Part shown: positions 61,314 through 64,000 of the stretch, in pieces | Position numbering within the stretch: position 1 is the stretch's first letter | Layout of the letters: the number at the start of each line of letters is the position of its first letter | Assembly: GCF_022347545.1 (NCBI RefSeq) | Contig: NZ_JAKREW010000003.1 | Span: 216,181-280,180, forward strand | Direction of reading: 5' to 3' | From: Terribium retamae | GTDB lineage: Bacteria > Pseudomonadota > Alphaproteobacteria > Rhizobiales > Rhizobiaceae | Length of the DNA: 64,000 nucleotides | Position numbers and translations under genes: made by a program | Notes under the pieces: model-generated | The model's database searches: none | Seen by the model: only the letters and a program-made list of their open reading frames with translations | What the model was told of the DNA's origin: nothing

Positions 61314-63278
61314 CTATTTGCTCGTGGTAGCGCCTGCACTGGCGACCTTGAGCCCGGTGCCTTCCTGTTGCTTCAGAAGATCGTCGATGCGTTCGCGTTC
61401 GCGCTTGAAGGCAACGAGATCTTCGCCTTGCAGGACCTTGCCGGTTGGCAGGCGCACGCGCATCGGATCGACTTTGGTGCCGTTGACGATCAGTTCGTAG
61501 TGAAGGTGGGCGCCGGTCGAAAGACCGGTGGTGCCGACATAGCCGATCACCTGGCCCTGTCGGACGCGGGCTCCCGGCTGGACGCCACGAGCAAAGGCGC
61601 TTTGGTGATTATAGGATGTTTCGTAGCCGTTGGCGTGGCGGATGATCGTCTGCTTGCCGTAACCGGCCGCCCAACCGGCCTTCTCGACAACGCCGTTGCC
61701 GGCAGCAATGATCGGAGTGCCCGTCGGCGCGGCCCAATCGACCCCGGTATGCATTCTGACGTAGCCGAGAATGGGATGCCGGCGCGCGCCGAAGCCGGAA
61801 CGGAAGGTGCCGTTGGGAACGGCCTTGCGCAGCAGGAATTGCTCGGCGCTGCGGCCATTCTCGTCGAAGTAGTCGGTGCTGCCGTCCTGCAGCTGGAAGC
61901 GATACAGCGCGCGCGTCATGCCGCCTATGCTGGCCGCTACATAGAGGAGTTCGGAATCCTCCGAAGCCTGGTCGTCACTGTCGGGTTGCGAGAAAAGCAC
62001 TTCCAGGCGATCGCTTGAACTGAGGCGCGACTGATAGTCGACGTCGGAAGCCAGCAGCTTGATGACGCGCTGCGCCATCTTTGTGGACAAGCCGTAAGAA
62101 TAGGCGGCGCGATAAATGCCGTCATAGATGCTCGGCAGATTGCCGCGCACCACCACCGGGGGTGAATCGTCGAAGGCGGTTTGCAGCTCGGGATTGGGAT
62201 CGGGCTCCTGCGCAGGCACGTATTGGCCGCGGTCGTCGAGCGCGATGGTGACGATGTGGCGGGTTCGGTCATAGACCCCGGTGCGGACGACCTTGGCAGC
62301 GTCACCGCGCACTTCAAGGCCGACACGAAGGACCGTGCCGGCCTTCAGCGCCGTGGTATTGAGCAATTTGCCGATTGCCTCGGCCATGCCGAAGGCATCC
62401 GAATTCGTATAGCCCGAATTGGAAAAGGCTTCGGCGATGTCACGATCCTTGGTGAAAGGAATAATGTCTTCCGCGAAGGTCAGCGCTTCCGTTTCGGTTT
62501 CGGCACGTGGGGCGACCGAGACGTTTTCCGGCACGATCTTCACGTCATAGGCACCAGCGATGGATTGAGAAAGCTGGTCGCCGAAACGCTGCGGGTCGAC
62601 ATAATGGAGGGCGGCAACCTGGACGGCGCCGTCGCCGAGACCCGCACTTGCCTGGCGAACGACTTTTTCGACTTCGTCGGCGGAAAGGTCGCTCTTCTCG
62701 TCGAATGACGCTGTTGCGATCGGGAAGTCGACCGTCTTCAGGCTCATCTCGCTTTCGACCTTGGCGCCATAGATCTGACCGGCTGGGACTGGAGCGGGGT
62801 TTGACGAGTCCGAGCTGTCGTCGCGGAACACCTGAAGCGGGTCGAAGGCGGGATAGGATTTGTTGGTGGTGTGATTGGCCGCGAGCGCCATCTTAACCTG
62901 CACGAAGGGCATGGTGTTGATGACATCGCGATCGCCGACCTTGGTGACCATGGAGACCTCCATGCGTCGCCGGTCCTTGGCCTTGGCAACCTGGCGGGGG
63001 GCTACCAGGCGTGTTGTCTTGGCTTCTTCTCCGGAATCGCCGCCATCAGCCAGACCGGCCAATTCGGCGATCTCGGGCGGTGTCGCCAATTGCTGGCGAC
63101 CGTCGAGCGCAGCGACCAAGGCTACACCCATCAGGACAGAGGAGGTAATGCCGGTGAGGAACGTGCCGGACAGCCACCGCGCCGAGACCTCGCGGCGGTC
63201 CGGCGGGCCGCTGCGACCGTCCGCGATCAGCGGCGGCTCGTTGCCGAGTTCGGCTATGGCCTCGTCCGTGTCCTGCAT
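61314..63278 (-). CDS. M23-family peptidoglycan DD-endopeptidase
   Basis: A 654-residue type II membrane protein: cytosolic N-terminus, one membrane helix (about 42-60), a long extracytoplasmic region with coiled segments, an opacity-associated-protein/LysM-like part, and a C-terminal LytM domain. The zinc ligands are in GARRHPILGYVRMHTGVDWAAPTG (His, then HTGVD) and HLHYELIVNG. It should cut 4-3 cross-links in peptidoglycan. It resembles S. meliloti RgsM, needed for polar growth, but I cannot prove orthology. It converges with the GGDEF gene. Confidence 0.93.
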   Translation of the reverse strand: MQDTDEAIAELGNEPPLIADGRSGPPDRREVSARWLSGTFLTGITSSVLMGVALVAALDGRQQLATPPEIAELAGLADGGDSGEEAKTTRLVAPRQVAKAKDRRRMEVSMVTKVGDRDVINTMPFVQVKMALAANHTTNKSYPAFDPLQVFRDDSSDSSNPAPVPAGQIYGAKVESEMSLKTVDFPIATASFDEKSDLSADEVEKVVRQASAGLGDGAVQVAALHYVDPQRFGDQLSQSIAGAYDVKIVPENVSVAPRAETETEALTFAEDIIPFTKDRDIAEAFSNSGYTNSDAFGMAEAIGKLLNTTALKAGTVLRVGLEVRGDAAKVVRTGVYDRTRHIVTIALDDRGQYVPAQEPDPNPELQTAFDDSPPVVVRGNLPSIYDGIYRAAYSYGLSTKMAQRVIKLLASDVDYQSRLSSSDRLEVLFSQPDSDDQASEDSELLYVAASIGGMTRALYRFQLQDGSTDYFDENGRSAEQFLLRKAVPNGTFRSGFGARRHPILGYVRMHTGVDWAAPTGTPIIAAGNGVVEKAGWAAGYGKQTIIRHANGYETSYNHQSAFARGVQPGARVRQGQVIGYVGTTGLSTGAHLHYELIVNGTKVDPMRVRLPTGKVLQGEDLVAFKRERERIDDLLKQQEGTGLKVASAGATTSK

Positions 63279-63755
63279 TCAGAAAGGCGATTTCTTCCCA
63301 AGGCGGGTTTTTCGAATTCTCTTTGTTCTCTTATAAGGCCATGACATTTGCCTGCCGTGGCCTGTGAAGTCAACGAAAGCCGCCGTACATGGGCGGCAAC
63401 CGTGACCCACCCCACGCTCTTGCACAGATCACTTCCTGTGAGAGGCGAGAACGTGAAGCGTTTCGGCTGTCTTCACTGAACCTGCTCTCTTCCTCCATTA
63501 AGGCGGCAATGCGGCCTAGCCGCCAGCTTTCGGGTGCAATCCACCTCGTAGCACCACCGCTGGATCGAACCTAGGCAGGGCAAATGGTCGATGCCTGGCG
63601 CCCATGAAGGCTGAAAAGCCTCGTCATCCTTTAGCTTGCGAACAATTGGCCTCGCGTAACACGGCCTGCGGAAGGGGTTCCGCCGGGCAGACGTTCGGTG
63701 AAAAGATTCGCTCAAATTATTTGTCGCAAAAAATTCAAAAAACTCGAAATCCTTG
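63279..63755. other. intergenic region between M23 peptidase and rrn promoter
   Basis: No coding frame is supported in these 477 bases. They should carry the minus-strand M23 promoter (a TTATAA-like box lies near 63334) and upstream activating DNA for the rRNA promoter; the last 30 bases are A-rich, like an UP element. I see no tRNA or known small RNA. Confidence 0.6.
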
Positions 63756-63785
63756 TTGACACTTCGAACGCCTGCCGACTATATA
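63756..63785 (+). promoter_or_regulatory. rRNA operon promoter
   Basis: TTGACA (63756-63761) and TATATA (63780-63785) are 18 bases apart with an A-rich tract upstream (63728-63748). This is the strongest promoter in the window and is followed by the rrn leader. Confidence 0.85.
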
Positions 63786-63937
63786 CGCCTCATCAACGAG
63801 GGCGGTGCGCCGCTGGCGACAGCGAAGTTCGCTTCCGAAAAGACCTCGAAGAGAAATTCAAGAGAGCCGCGTGAGCGACACTCTGCTGGCCTGGAGCCGA
63901 GAGGCGGAACGGGCCATGACACTGCGTCTGTGGTGTC

Positions 63938-63950
63938 TGTTCTTTGACAA
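63938..63950 (+). promoter_or_regulatory. BoxA-like antitermination element in the rrn leader
   Basis: TGTTCTTTGACAA resembles the NusB/NusE BoxA (TGCTCTTTAACA). It lies about 150 bases after the promoter, in the leader typical of Rhizobiales rrn operons. The 16S gene begins past the window end. Confidence 0.7.
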
Positions 63951-64000
63951 TTGAATAGAGAAGAAAGAGAAACGTGGGCGGCAGAGTTCCTGCGGATTAG

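Noticed and set aside
63561..63571. T-loop-like GGTTCGATCC on the minus strand
   Set aside because: The flanking bases cannot form a T-stem or acceptor stem, so it is not a tRNA.
63473..63947. Small frames upstream and within the rRNA leader
   Set aside because: One crosses the rRNA promoter and leader; neither has a ribosome site or family similarity.

Overview
The window is GC-rich core chromosome from an alphaproteobacterium of the order Rhizobiales, most like the Phyllobacteriaceae (Mesorhizobium and relatives). Several things point there. The blocks lysC-ptsP-prfA-prmC-DUF4167-clpB, secA/peptidyl-prolyl isomerase/argJ-GNAT-mutT and comF-grxC-nitrilase-DUF1178 keep their rhizobial order. 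There is an ECF sigma/NrsF pair and a DUF4167 protein. Mesorhizobium-type palindromic intergenic repeats are present, and the leader of an rRNA operon lies at the right edge. The assignment rests on recognised families and gene order, not on a database search. I see no insertion sequence, prophage, CRISPR array or conjugation gene.

Left part (1-24 kb). A DUF883/holin-like membrane pair is followed by a quinone-detoxification-like operon (ring-cleaving VOC dioxygenase, alpha/beta hydrolase, GNAT). Next come an ECF sigma factor with its membrane anti-sigma NrsF and a MASE1-PAS-PAS-GGDEF protein. On the minus strand lie hbd, etfA and etfB, then a rhomboid protease, a cobalamin adenosyltransferase, a HIG1-like mini membrane protein and an SDR. 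BrkB, an EamA exporter, GluQRS, an AlkA-like glycosylase, an HNH protein, DsbB and a DedA-like protein follow. After tRNA-Leu(CAA) there is a polysaccharide flippase with a BioF2-like acyltransferase. Three tandem anchored beta-rich proteins then face an unknown polytopic membrane protein; this is the least understood cluster in the window.

Middle part (24-43 kb). A TolA-C-like periplasmic protein, secA, a parvulin isomerase, a TetR module, argJ-GNAT-mutT, an orphan Flp pilin, a degenerate methyltransferase, and comF-grxC-nit-DUF1178 are followed by four regulator-controlled accessory modules: MarR/FMN reductase/DMT exporter, winged-helix/LLM monooxygenase/flavin reductase, ubiG, and ArsR-SRPBCC/VOC. 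In three of these modules a good palindrome lies between the divergent genes.

Right part (43-64 kb). lysC, ptsP, prfA, prmC, DUF4167 and clpB (with a heat-shock-type promoter) form the translation/nitrogen-PTS/chaperone core. They are followed by an EamA/MocR divergon, DoxX, a P-loop kinase-like protein, a YjbR protein, an L,D-transpeptidase, an MFS exporter, a second GGDEF protein and an M23 endopeptidase. The last 250 bases hold a strong rrn promoter and a BoxA-like antitermination element; the 16S gene itself must start beyond the window. Most of the window is ordinary housekeeping DNA; the interest is in the small regulated modules and the uncharacterised envelope genes.
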